Below are positions 1 to 7,850 of a stretch of DNA of 28,538 nucleotides, one piece after another. The translations under genes and the position numbers were made by a program. Every line of letters begins with the position of its first letter. The stretch's first letter is position 1. The notes beneath the pieces are model-generated. The model had not been told where the DNA came from. It searched no databases and saw only the letters and a program-made list of their open reading frames with translations. Source of the DNA: Syntrophales bacterium (GTDB lineage Bacteria > Desulfobacterota > Syntrophia > Syntrophales > UBA2251). The stretch is from positions 1-28,538 of the forward strand of contig JALNWL010000012.1 of the NCBI GenBank assembly GCA_023230905.1, in the 5' to 3' direction.

Positions 1-810
1 ATCCTGCGTTTCGATGAGGCCGGGCCGGAGGGGGGTGTTCCGGGCCTGGTTATCCTCCCGCGCGGGGACCTGCGGCGCCTGATGCCGCGGACGTCGGTGG
101 GAGCGCGGTCCGCGCTCGCGATCTTCCGTAAGAATCCCACCCGCGTTATCCTCTGCGCGGAGACCCGGAAGATCCCGGCGAGTTTGAAGGCGTTCGTCGA
201 GCGACACGGGATGATCGCGGCGGCCTCCCGCTTCGATCCGCATCTCTTGCAGAGTCGTCTCGCCGCCCTCGTCAGGGAGCGCCTCGAACGGACGGTCGTT
301 TATCAGGGAGGACTCATCGAGATCGACGGCCGGGGGCTCCTGCTCGTCGGCGATAGCGGCTGCGGAAAGACCACCTGTGCGCTGTGTCTCGCGAAGCGCG
401 GTGCATGGTGGATCGCCGATGATCGGGTCGAAATCGTTCGCCTGAGGCATCGCCTCCTGGGTCGGGCCCCCCGGTCCATCCACAGACTTGTCGCGCTGAA
501 AACGCAAGGCGTGGCGGACGTCACGCAGTTTGTCGACCCGCAGACCATCAAGGCATCGTCGGACATCGCTGGTGTCGTCACGCTTGTTTCCCCGCGCGAG
601 GGTGCGCACCGAAAGACAAGGGGAGGAGAACGAGAAACCATCCTGGGGATCGATCTGCCGCGGGTGACGATTTCCGTCCCGGCTAGGGGAGGCGCATGCG
701 GGTGGGTAGTCCTTTCCAGGGGCGCTCCGTCCGCTTTTGCCTTCCTGGTTCACGGGCCCTGTCCTCTCGGGAACGCCCGCTCGGAAATGCAAGGGGGAGG
801 TTCGTCATGA
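1..810 (+). CDS. hprK: HPr kinase/phosphorylase-like protein, C-terminal part (5' end outside window)
   Basis: The reading frame is open from base 1, so the gene starts upstream. HPr kinases phosphorylate a serine of the phosphocarrier HPr and tie carbon supply to PTS-linked regulation. Visible here: a Walker A loop GDSGCGKTT (coded near 349-375), then KRGAWWIADDRVE, which matches the family's KRG..(V)ADD block, then LLGRAPRSIHRL and, near the end, ETILGIDLPRVTISV, matching the family's C-terminal ETILGVEIPKITIPV signature. Several normally conserved residues differ: the family's HGV block before the P-loop reads YQGG (His lost), GES is GDS, KSE is KTT, and the EIRG block reads ALKT. The C-terminal tail after PARGG also looks unrelated to the family end. 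The fold is well supported; catalytic competence is doubtful. The stop overlaps the rapZ start (ATGA), so the two are co-translated. Confidence 0.85.
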   Translation: MLRFDEAGPEGGVPGLVILPRGDLRRLMPRTSVGARSALAIFRKNPTRVILCAETRKIPASLKAFVERHGMIAAASRFDPHLLQSRLAALVRERLERTVVYQGGLIEIDGRGLLLVGDSGCGKTTCALCLAKRGAWWIADDRVEIVRLRHRLLGRAPRSIHRLVALKTQGVADVTQFVDPQTIKASSDIAGVVTLVSPREGAHRKTRGGERETILGIDLPRVTISVPARGGACGWVVLSRGAPSAFAFLVHGPCPLGNARSEMQGGGSS

Positions 811-1673
811 AGCATCTTCGCGTGGTGATCATCTCCGGCCTGTCCGGTTCCGGTAAAAGTACGGCCCTGAAGGCCCTCGAGGACATCGGTTTCTACTGCG
901 TCGACAACATGCCCGTGGTCCTCCTGCCGAAGTTTCTGAAGATCCAGTCCGATCCGGCCAAACAGATCGACCAGGTCGCCATGGTCATGGACCTGAGGGA
1001 AAAGAGCTTTCTCGAAAAGTACCCGCGCATCTTCAACCGCCTTCGCCAGCAGGGATACCGAATCGAAGTCATTTTCATCGACGCGAACGATGAAATCCTC
1101 CTGCATCGCTTCAGCGAAACCCGCCGCGTCCACCCGGTGTCCGTGAAAGGCTCGGTGATGGATGGCATCCGCCTGGAGAGGGAGATGCTCTTCCCGTTGA
1201 AGGAAATGGCGGACCGGGTGATCGACACCTCGTCGCTCAACGTTCACCAGCTCAAGGACGCCGTTCAGCGCGCCTTTCTGGCGTCATCGGACAAGAAGCG
1301 CCTCATCGTGAACGTGGTTTCTTTCGGATACCGGTATGGCCTGCCCGCCGACGCCGACGTTGTCTTCGATGTCCGCTTTCTTCCCAACCCCCACTTTGTC
1401 GATGAGCTGAAACGCCACGACGGCCATCATCCCAGCGTCCGGAATTACGTCATGGCGACGGATGAGGCGAAGGGGTTCATCCAGCGGCTGTTCGATCTGA
1501 TGGACTTCATCGTTCCCCTCTACGAGCGGGAGGGGAAGGCCCGGATCAACATCGCCCTGGGCTGCACGGGGGGACACCACCGCTCCGTCGTGATGGCGAA
1601 CCAGCTGGGCGGCTACTTTTCCGAGAAGGACTACCTCGTCAACATCACCCACCGCGACATCACGAAGAGCTAG
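807..1673 (+). CDS. rapZ: RapZ-family P-loop nucleotide-binding protein (YvcJ family)
   Basis: 288 aa, the usual family length. The N-terminal Walker A motif is GLSGSGKST (residues 11-19), followed by ALEDIGFYCVDNMPVVLLP, a strongly conserved family block. The C-terminal domain carries GCTGGHHRSV (about residues 252-261), the phosphate-binding loop typical of RapZ. In E. coli RapZ is an RNA adaptor that delivers a small RNA to RNase E in glucosamine-6-phosphate control; in other phyla the family binds GTP/ATP and the role is less clear. I chose the ATG at 807 because it overlaps the preceding stop as ATGA and follows GGGGGAGG at 793-800; an upstream in-frame extension to 696 lacks family similarity. 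Pairing with an HPr kinase gene is a known arrangement, but no PTS EIIA or HPr gene follows here. Confidence 0.95.
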   Translation: MKHLRVVIISGLSGSGKSTALKALEDIGFYCVDNMPVVLLPKFLKIQSDPAKQIDQVAMVMDLREKSFLEKYPRIFNRLRQQGYRIEVIFIDANDEILLHRFSETRRVHPVSVKGSVMDGIRLEREMLFPLKEMADRVIDTSSLNVHQLKDAVQRAFLASSDKKRLIVNVVSFGYRYGLPADADVVFDVRFLPNPHFVDELKRHDGHHPSVRNYVMATDEAKGFIQRLFDLMDFIVPLYEREGKARINIALGCTGGHHRSVVMANQLGGYFSEKDYLVNITHRDITKS

Positions 1674-3007
1674 AGCGACCCCGCCTGCAGTTTCTTCAAC
1701 ACGTTGTCCTCGATCCAGTGGGGGTCCCACCATTCCCGAGGATCGACGAACTGACCGCCCACCAGGATGCTGAAATGGAGATGATCGCCCCCGGCCAGCC
1801 CCGTGGTTCCGGAGCGGCCGATGACGTCTTCCCGCTGGACGGCCTGTCCGACGCGGGCGTCGATGGCGCTCAGGTGCCCGTACAGGCTGAACAGTCCCAG
1901 GCCGTGGTCGATCAGGACGGCGTTTCCATAGATTCCCAGGGGACCGGTGAAGACGACGATGCCGTTGTTGGCGGCTTCAATGGCGGAATTGTTCAAAGAG
2001 GCGAGGTCTTCGCCCAGGTGCAGGCTCTGCCCGACGACCTGGCCCTGGTATTCCCACGTCCGCCGGTCGCCGAAAAGGGCCATGGGGGCCGCGTTCTTCA
2101 TCCGGAGGAAGGGACCCTCCCAGAGCGCGCGGGGCTGTGTCTTCCGGCAGAGGTCCCGGATGGTCTGCTCATTCTCCAGCCGCAGGGTGCCGTTCACGTA
2201 CCGGAAGACTTCAATGGCGGTCTTGCCCCGCAGGGCCGGAATGGCCGACTGGAACTCCGGCATCTTCTGCTGGAGGAAAGCGTCGCCCACGGCCATTTTG
2301 TCCGAGCGGAACTTCCGGGATTTCATCGTACGGGGTATGGCGCTGGAGGCGGCATTTCCTGCGGCGTCCCGGGCGGTAATACGCATGTCGACGAGACGCT
2401 CTTGGGCGTCCATCGGGATGGCGAAGTAGCAGATGTAAGAAGCCCGGCCCGCGATCAGGACGGGATGGGCGGGGAAGAAGGCCTCGTCGACCTGAACGCC
2501 CGTCTGCACCGCCGGCTTCGAGAGGCGGTAGGTGACGACCCCGGCCCCGCCGGGGAAGAAGATGTTGACGGGATTGTTCGGAAAGATTTGGGGAGGCGAC
2601 AGTTCGATCGTCACCGGGCGGGTGACGACGGTCGTGTTGTTCCAGAGGGAGCGATCGGAGGCGGAGACCGTCAGGACGGCTGACCCTTCGCGGAGCTTCA
2701 GGGCGAGCGGATCGATCGGGACGTTCACGGTCCGTTGGCGTAGGGGCTTGTCGTCAAGCCGTACTGATGCAACCGGCAGGGTCTGGCTGCCCTGGGTAAT
2801 CTGGACGCTCGCGGCGCTGAGGCCACGGTTGTCCCGGAGCTCCAGGGTCAGGACGCCCTGCTGGCCGAGGCTGCGCAGGTCCTCGGAAAGCCGGATTTCG
2901 GGCTTCTGCCACTCGCCGGCGGTGCTGAAAAACCAGAATAGACCGCCGGCGACTACGACGATCGCACAGATCAGGGAGATCCAGAAAAATGAAGATTTCT
3001 TCCGCAT
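1670..3007 (-). CDS. membrane-anchored M23 family metallopeptidase (LytM/peptidoglycan endopeptidase type)
   Basis: 445 aa. A basic N-terminus and one hydrophobic segment (about residues 8-28) should anchor it in the inner membrane with the rest in the periplasm. Residues about 30-300 are beta-rich and not assigned by me; the last ~120 residues form an M23 domain. Zinc ligands fit H330 and D334 (HLGED) and H411 (GDHLHF), with H378 (YGHLS) as the catalytic histidine, so the enzyme looks active. M23 enzymes cut peptide cross-links in peptidoglycan, although some act as activators. GGAGGG lies 8 nt before the ATG, and a good promoter lies at 3068-3096. It is transcribed towards rapZ, and its stop codon overlaps the rapZ stop on the other strand. 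Confidence 0.93.
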   Translation of the reverse strand: MRKKSSFFWISLICAIVVVAGGLFWFFSTAGEWQKPEIRLSEDLRSLGQQGVLTLELRDNRGLSAASVQITQGSQTLPVASVRLDDKPLRQRTVNVPIDPLALKLREGSAVLTVSASDRSLWNNTTVVTRPVTIELSPPQIFPNNPVNIFFPGGAGVVTYRLSKPAVQTGVQVDEAFFPAHPVLIAGRASYICYFAIPMDAQERLVDMRITARDAAGNAASSAIPRTMKSRKFRSDKMAVGDAFLQQKMPEFQSAIPALRGKTAIEVFRYVNGTLRLENEQTIRDLCRKTQPRALWEGPFLRMKNAAPMALFGDRRTWEYQGQVVGQSLHLGEDLASLNNSAIEAANNGIVVFTGPLGIYGNAVLIDHGLGLFSLYGHLSAIDARVGQAVQREDVIGRSGTTGLAGGDHLHFSILVGGQFVDPREWWDPHWIEDNVLKKLQAGSL

Positions 3008-3067
3008 GGCGCTACCCTCCGGGTACGGGGATCGGATGTCCGGAAATCGGACGATAAAGGACGCGAC

Positions 3068-3096
3068 TTTATAGCCGCATTCCCGATGTCATGCAA
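3068..3096 (-). promoter_or_regulatory. sigma70-type promoter of the M23 peptidase gene
   Basis: Reading the minus strand, TTGCAT (3091-3096), a 17-nt spacer and TATAAA (3068-3073) fit a -35/-10 pair. The predicted transcript starts about 55 nt before the peptidase ATG. It lies back to back with the coaBC promoter, with 26 bp between the two -35 boxes. Found by eye only. Confidence 0.6.
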
Positions 3097-3122
3097 GCGG
3101 TTTGTTCGCGCGCCATTTCCGG

Positions 3123-3151
3123 TTGACACCATCCGGATTTGCCGATAGTAT
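3123..3151 (+). promoter_or_regulatory. sigma70-type promoter of the coaBC operon
   Basis: TTGACA (3123-3128), a 17-nt spacer and TAGTAT (3146-3151). The -35 is perfect and the -10 matches 5 of 6. The predicted start is about 40 nt before the coaBC ATG. It is probably the main promoter for the seven tightly spaced genes down to 8931, because no other convincing promoter was seen inside the run. Confidence 0.65.
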
Positions 3152-3197
3152 CCGAGCCTGTCAAGATGCTGCATTTCGTCGCGAGGGGCCTGCCGCC

Positions 3198-4400
3198 ATG
3201 TGGAAGGGGAAAAACGTTGTCCTGGGGATCACCGGGGGAATCGCCGCGTACAAGGCGGCGGAGCTGACACGGGAGATCGTTCGCCGGGAGGCGGCCGTCA
3301 GGGTCGTCATGACCCGGCATGCCCAGGAGTTCATCGCCCCCCTGACGCTTGAGACGCTCTCCGGCAACCGTGTCTGTACGGACCTGTTTACGCCGGAGGC
3401 ACCGCACGAGATCGATCATATCGCCCTGGCACGCTGGGCGGATGTCCTGATCGTCGCACCGGCGACGGCCAACCTGATTGGGAAGGCGGCCGGTGGGATC
3501 GCCGACGATCTCCTGACCACCACCCTCCTGGCCACGCGGGCGCCGGTGCTCCTCTGCCCCGCCATGAACGACGCCATGTGGGAGAATCCGATTGTCGGGG
3601 AGAACCTGGACCGGCTCCGTCACCGCGGCTGCGCCGTCGTCGAACCGGCCCGGGGGAGCCTGGCCTGCGGGACGGAGGGCGCGGGCCGGCTGGCCGATCT
3701 CGGCGATCTTCTGGACGCCGCGGAGGCCCTGTTCACCCCCCAGGATTTTTCCGGGGAAACGGTTCTCGTCACGGCGGGCCCGACCCGCGAGCCGCTCGAT
3801 CCGGTCAGGTTCATCACCAACTATTCCTCCGGTAAGATGGGCTATGCCATCGCCCACGCGGCCCGGATGCGGGGCGCGACGGTGATTCTGGTCAGCGGTC
3901 CGACCGTCCTGGTCCCGCCGGGCGGTGTGGAACTCGTGCAGGTGCAGAGCGCCCGCGAGATGCGGGATGCCGTTCTGGGCCGCCTCGATGAGACCACGGT
4001 GATCGTCAAGGCCGCCGCCGTCGCCGATTACCGCCCCACCGTCTGCGAGGATCAGAAAATCAAGAAACGGCCGGGGGACCTCCGGCTCTGCCTCGAGCGA
4101 AACCCGGACATCATCGCCGAAATCGGTCGGAAGAAGGGCGGGCGGATTCTCGTCGGGTTCGCCATGGAGTCAGAAAATCTGCTCGAAAATGCACGCACGA
4201 AAATGCGCGCCAAAAAGATGGACCTGATCGTCGCCAACGATCTGAGGGAAGCGGGGGCTGGTTTCCAGGGCGACACGAACGTCATCCGCATCCTGAGTCC
4301 GGACGGCCGGGTGGAGGCGCTTCCCCTGATGGGCAAGCGCGAGGCGGCCGATCGGATCCTGGATCGGATCCGGGACCTTCGTGGCCGCAGTGGGAGGTGA
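3198..4400 (+). CDS. coaBC: bifunctional phosphopantothenoylcysteine decarboxylase / phosphopantothenate-cysteine ligase
   Basis: 400 aa, normal length for the fused Dfp/CoaBC enzyme, which makes 4'-phosphopantetheine in coenzyme A synthesis. The N-terminal FMN-dependent decarboxylase shows GITGGIAAYKA, the catalytic His (H74 in DHIALARWAD), the PAMN motif (PAMNDAMW, 121-128) and the catalytic Cys in LACG (C157). The C-terminal ligase starts near residue 185 with VLVTAGPTREPLDPVRFITN, then NYSSGKMG, AAAVADYRP and KKMDLIVAND, which carries the conserved lysines. The ATG at 3198 follows GAGGGG at 3182-3187; the longer frame from 3102 would start upstream of the predicted promoter. First gene of the operon, four bases before the next start. 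Confidence 0.97.
   Translation: MWKGKNVVLGITGGIAAYKAAELTREIVRREAAVRVVMTRHAQEFIAPLTLETLSGNRVCTDLFTPEAPHEIDHIALARWADVLIVAPATANLIGKAAGGIADDLLTTTLLATRAPVLLCPAMNDAMWENPIVGENLDRLRHRGCAVVEPARGSLACGTEGAGRLADLGDLLDAAEALFTPQDFSGETVLVTAGPTREPLDPVRFITNYSSGKMGYAIAHAARMRGATVILVSGPTVLVPPGGVELVQVQSAREMRDAVLGRLDETTVIVKAAAVADYRPTVCEDQKIKKRPGDLRLCLERNPDIIAEIGRKKGGRILVGFAMESENLLENARTKMRAKKMDLIVANDLREAGAGFQGDTNVIRILSPDGRVEALPLMGKREAADRILDRIRDLRGRSGR
4393..4397 (+). promoter_or_regulatory. ribosome binding site deciding the udg start
   Basis: GGAGG, 7 nt before GTG 4405, lies inside the last codons of coaBC. The alternative GTG at 4381 has no such site, so the glycosylase is placed at 4405. Confidence 0.6.
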
Positions 4401-4404
4401 ACGC

Positions 4405-5211
4405 GTGCGCGAGGCCTTTCAGGAGCTTGTTCATCATTTGCACGCCCGGCTGCGGGAGGACCAGGCGCGCGGCGGTCGCCTATCCTACCTCGTCGCCGCC
4501 GGGGACTCCGGGGTCGGGCGGGAGGCCGCGCCGTTCCCGGAGACGGCTTCACGGAAGACGCCGCCTCGGGACAGGACGGTGCCTGTCCGCGCCGCCGGCG
4601 AGACCCTGGAGGCGATCCGTCAGGCCCTGGGCGACTGCCAACGGTGTCCGCTCGGCGCAAAACGCCGCCGGCTCGTCTTCGGGGAAGGGGATCCACACGC
4701 GGAACTCGTCTTTATCGGAGAGGCCCCGGGGGCGGACGAGGACCTCCAGGGACGACCCTTCGTCGGCCGCGCCGGGCAGCTCTTGACGAAAATCATCGAG
4801 GCCATGGGTTTGAAGCGCGACGACGTTTACATCTGCAACATCCTCAAGTGTCGACCGCCGGGAAACCGCAATCCCGCGCCCGACGAAGTCGCCGCGTGCG
4901 AACCCTTTCTGATCCGGCAGTTGCAAGCCATTCGTCCGCGCTTCATCTGTGCCCTGGGATCGGTCGCCGCCCGGACGCTGCTCAAGACGGAAGCGCCGAT
5001 CACCGTCCTGCGGGGGCGCTTTCAAAGCTATCAGGGAATCCGGCTCATGCCGACGTACCACCCGGCCTATCTCCTCCGGAATCCCGTGGCGAAAAAGAAG
5101 GTCTGGGAGGACGTGCAGATCATCATGAAGGCGTTGGACCTTCCGATTCCGGAACGAAAAAACGGGTTGCCCGGCAGAGGCGCCCCGGCAGGCGACGCGG
5201 AGGGGATATGA
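4405..5211 (+). CDS. family-4 uracil-DNA glycosylase (iron-sulfur type) with N-terminal extension
   Basis: 268 aa starting at GTG. Removes uracil from DNA in base-excision repair. The 4Fe-4S ligands fit C78 and C81 (CQRC), C149 (ILKCRPP) and C165; the 16-residue spacing of the last pair is as in characterised members. The active-site loop GEAPGADED (105-113), GRPFVGRAGQLL and the HPAYLLRNP loop near 219 are typical. Residues 1-70 form an extra N-terminal part, partly helical and then Pro/Arg-rich, absent from the minimal ~200-aa enzymes; similar extensions occur in proteins labelled phage-type DNA-polymerase-related. Its stop overlaps the nfeD start (ATGA), so it is translationally coupled to a membrane protease with which it has no obvious functional link. 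Confidence 0.93.
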   Translation: MREAFQELVHHLHARLREDQARGGRLSYLVAAGDSGVGREAAPFPETASRKTPPRDRTVPVRAAGETLEAIRQALGDCQRCPLGAKRRRLVFGEGDPHAELVFIGEAPGADEDLQGRPFVGRAGQLLTKIIEAMGLKRDDVYICNILKCRPPGNRNPAPDEVAACEPFLIRQLQAIRPRFICALGSVAARTLLKTEAPITVLRGRFQSYQGIRLMPTYHPAYLLRNPVAKKKVWEDVQIIMKALDLPIPERKNGLPGRGAPAGDAEGI

Positions 5212-6533
5212 TGGGACCGGTCGAACAAAGGCGCTTGCCCCTGATCGTCGTGGTGATGCTCGTGCTGCTGTCGGCGACGGCGGACGCCGTGCCGGGAAGG
5301 TCACCCACTTTCACCGTGATCCGGGTGGACGCCGCCATCACGCCGCCTGTCGCCCAGTACATCCTGCAGAGTCTGGAAGAGGCGACCCGTACGCGCAGTG
5401 ACGGTCTCGTGATTCGGCTCGACACCCCGGGGGGGCTCGACCTCGCCATGCGGGATATCGTCAAGGGTATTCTGGGCGCCGACATCCCCGTCATCGTGTA
5501 TGTGTCGCCCGCGGGCGCCCGGGCCGCTTCGGCCGGCATGATGATCACGGTGGCCGCGCACGTGGCCGCGATGACACCCGGAACAAACATCGGCGCCGCC
5601 CACCCCGTGGGCATCGGCCTGGGCGGGGGCATGGACAAGATCATGCAGGCCAAGGTGGAGAACGACGCCGTGGCTTACATCCGTGGGATCGCCAAAGGCC
5701 GGGGGCGGAATCCGGACTGGGTCGAACGGGCGGTCCGGAAAAGCGCCTCCGTTTCCGCGGAAGAAGCCCTGAAGCTCGGCGTCATCGATGAGGTGGCACC
5801 GGACCTCGCGCACCTGCTGGCCCGGATCGACGGGAAGGTGGTTACCCTGGCATCGGGCAAAAGGGTGCTGAAGACCCGAGGGGCGGTCACGGTCGAAAAA
5901 AAGATGGGCGTTCGCCAAGGAATTCTCACCGTGCTCGCCGATCCGAACATCGCCTACATTCTGCTGCTGATCGGACTCGCGGGCCTCTACTTCGAATTTT
6001 CCCATCCCGGCGCCATTCTTCCCGGGGTCATGGGCGGGATCTCGCTGATCCTGGCCTTTTTCGCCCTTCAGACCCTGCCGGTGAACTACGCGGGGGTCCT
6101 CTTGATCCTCTTCGGCATCACCCTCTTCATCGCGGAGGTCAAGGTCATGAGTCACGGGATTCTCACCGTCGGCGGGATCGTTTCACTCGTCATGGGGTCG
6201 CTCATCCTCTTCGATTCGCCGGAACCGGCCCTCCGGGTGTCCTTCCAGGTCATGATTCCCACCCTGATCGTCATCTGCCTGTTTTTTGTGGCCGTGATCA
6301 GTCTCGTCGTAAAGGCGCACCGCGGCCGGAGGTTCACGGGTATGGAAGGGATGCTCGGGCTGGAGGGGAAGGCGGTCAACGCGGTCGGGCCGGACGCGGG
6401 AACCGTTCTCGTCAAGGGCGAGTACTGGCGGGCGCGGAGCGATGAACCGATCGCGCCAGGCCTAAAGATCCGCGTGATCCGGGTGGACGGCCTCCGCCTG
6501 CTTGTGGGAGAAATTCATCCGGGCGAACCGTAA
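5208..6533 (+). CDS. long-form NfeD protein: membrane-bound ClpP-class serine protease
   Basis: 441 aa. A signal or anchor segment (about residues 10-28) is followed by a ClpP/SppA-like serine protease domain, four to five membrane helices (about 250-375) and a C-terminal OB-fold NfeD domain. The Ser-Lys dyad known from the archaeal 1510-N protease fits S108 (AASAGMM) and K149 (AKVENDAVAY). TPGTNIGAAHPV and the SAEEALKLGVIDEV block are also typical. The archaeal homologue cuts a hydrophobic stretch of its partner stomatin, and here a slipin follows directly. ATG 5208 overlaps the udg stop; ATG 5211 is an equally possible start, with a better distance from GGAGGGG at 5199-5205. Confidence 0.94.
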   Translation: MMGPVEQRRLPLIVVVMLVLLSATADAVPGRSPTFTVIRVDAAITPPVAQYILQSLEEATRTRSDGLVIRLDTPGGLDLAMRDIVKGILGADIPVIVYVSPAGARAASAGMMITVAAHVAAMTPGTNIGAAHPVGIGLGGGMDKIMQAKVENDAVAYIRGIAKGRGRNPDWVERAVRKSASVSAEEALKLGVIDEVAPDLAHLLARIDGKVVTLASGKRVLKTRGAVTVEKKMGVRQGILTVLADPNIAYILLLIGLAGLYFEFSHPGAILPGVMGGISLILAFFALQTLPVNYAGVLLILFGITLFIAEVKVMSHGILTVGGIVSLVMGSLILFDSPEPALRVSFQVMIPTLIVICLFFVAVISLVVKAHRGRRFTGMEGMLGLEGKAVNAVGPDAGTVLVKGEYWRARSDEPIAPGLKIRVIRVDGLRLLVGEIHPGEP

Positions 6534-6663
6534 GGCGCGCGAGATGGGCGACGGTCGCCGCGGCCGGCACCCGGAAGGCCCCTGATCGCATCCGCTCCGC
6601 TCTAGGACACGGGCGTGCGGAAGAGACCATTCGAACCGTCAAACTACGGGCAAGGAGGGAATT
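6534..6663 (+). other. 130-bp gap inside the operon
   Basis: No reading frame, promoter or terminator is recognised here. It holds the slipin ribosome binding site AAGGAGGG at 6652-6659. It is the longest gap in the coaBC operon, so an unrecognised promoter or processing site cannot be excluded. Confidence 0.4.
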
Positions 6664-7413
6664 ATGTCTGTTACAGTCATCGTCATCGTCGTTTTGGTCG
6701 TGATGTTTCTGGCCTCGGCCATTCGGATCCTCAATGAATACGAACGGGGCGTGATCTTTCGTCTGGGCCGCATCATCGACCAGAAAGGGCCGGGACTCAT
6801 CATACTGATCCCCGTCATCGACAAGATGGTCAAGGTGGACATGCGGACGATCACCCTGGATGTGCCGCCGCAGGACGTCATCACGCGAGACAACGTGTCC
6901 ATCAAGGTCAACGCCGTGGTCTATTTCCGGGTCATGGACGCCAATTCCGCCGTGATCGACGTCGAGAACTTCCTCTATGCAACCTCCCAGCTCGCCCAGA
7001 CGACGCTCCGGAGCGTCTGCGGGCAGGTGGAACTGGACGAGATCCTCTCCCAGAGGGAGAAGATCAATCTTCACCTGCAGGAGATCCTCGATCGCAGCAC
7101 CGACTCCTGGGGGATCAAGGTCTCGCTGGTCGAGGTGAAGCAGATCGATCTGCCGGAGGAGATGAAGCGCGCGATCGCCAAGCAGGCGGAGGCGGAGCGG
7201 GAACGGCGAGCCAAGGTCATCAACGCGGAGGGGGAGTTCCAGGCCGCCCAGAAGCTGATCGAAGCGGCGGCGCTGATGGAGACGCAGCCCATGTCGCTGC
7301 AGCTCCGGTATCTCCAGACGCTCAACCAGATCGCCTCCGAGAACAACTCGACGACGCTCTTCCCGATCCCGATCGACCTGTTCAAGCCGTTCGTGAAGCT
7401 GGCCGAAAAATGA
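6664..7413 (+). CDS. slipin / SPFH-domain (stomatin-prohibitin-flotillin) membrane protein
   Basis: 249 aa. One N-terminal membrane segment (about 3-20), then a PHB/SPFH domain beginning with the typical slipin block NEYERGVIFRLGR, DVPPQDVITRDNVS and VDAV-like strands, and then the charged helix LPEEMKRAIAKQAEAERERRAKVI, which drives ring oligomerisation. The end (LQTLNQIASENNSTTLFPIP) is the usual slipin tail. Slipins form large membrane-associated cages or microdomains and are regularly encoded next to NfeD proteins; this pair follows that rule. The ATG follows AAGGAGGG. Highly confident family call; its cellular role in this organism is unknown. Confidence 0.96.
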   Translation: MSVTVIVIVVLVVMFLASAIRILNEYERGVIFRLGRIIDQKGPGLIILIPVIDKMVKVDMRTITLDVPPQDVITRDNVSIKVNAVVYFRVMDANSAVIDVENFLYATSQLAQTTLRSVCGQVELDEILSQREKINLHLQEILDRSTDSWGIKVSLVEVKQIDLPEEMKRAIAKQAEAERERRAKVINAEGEFQAAQKLIEAAALMETQPMSLQLRYLQTLNQIASENNSTTLFPIPIDLFKPFVKLAEK

Positions 7414-7465
7414 GTCGGGGCGGAGGCGAAGCGCGAAGAACGACCATGAAAGGAGAACAGAGAGC

Positions 7466-7783
7466 GTGCACGGCAAAGACAAGCGGCATCTGCTGACCGG
7501 AGGGCTCGTCCTGATCGCCCTCGGCGTCCTCATCATCCTCGACAAGACGGGGATCTACACCTTCTCACACAGCTGGCCGATCCTGCTCATCGTCATTTCA
7601 CTGGGCGTCCTGCTCCAGCGCGTCAAGGATCTCGGCGGCTGGATCATCGGCGCGTCCGGCGTGGTTTTTCTCATCACGGAGAACTGGGGGTACCGCCTCT
7701 TCGAGATCGCAAAGTACCTTCTGCCCATCATGCTGATCATCATCGGCGCCGACCTGATCCGCAGGCGGGCACGAAAATCCTGA
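7466..7783 (+). CDS. small LiaI/LiaF-like transmembrane protein (DUF5668-type)
   Basis: 105 aa, GTG start with AGGAG 10 nt upstream. About four short hydrophobic helices: 10-27, 34-50, 55-72 and 84-99. The sequence LLTGGLVLIALGVLIILDKTG and the later LLPIMLIIIGADLIRRR are typical of the helical pair seen in the LiaF/LiaI transmembrane region. Such proteins often sit next to phage-shock or cell-envelope stress genes. Placed 52 nt after the slipin gene, it probably belongs to the same membrane module. No enzymatic residues are visible. Family assignment is from recall, without a profile search. Confidence 0.75.
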   Translation: MHGKDKRHLLTGGLVLIALGVLIILDKTGIYTFSHSWPILLIVISLGVLLQRVKDLGGWIIGASGVVFLITENWGYRLFEIAKYLLPIMLIIIGADLIRRRARKS

Positions 7784-7850
7784 TGCGGGACGAAGGATCC
7801 GGGCCGGGGGCGGACCGCTACGGCCCGACACGGCTCGCGTGGGAAGGAAG

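Noticed and set aside
1718..2683. A 321-codon plus-strand frame opposite the M23 peptidase
   Set aside because: The minus-strand frame has all M23 zinc ligands and a promoter; the plus-strand product is low-complexity and unlike any family.
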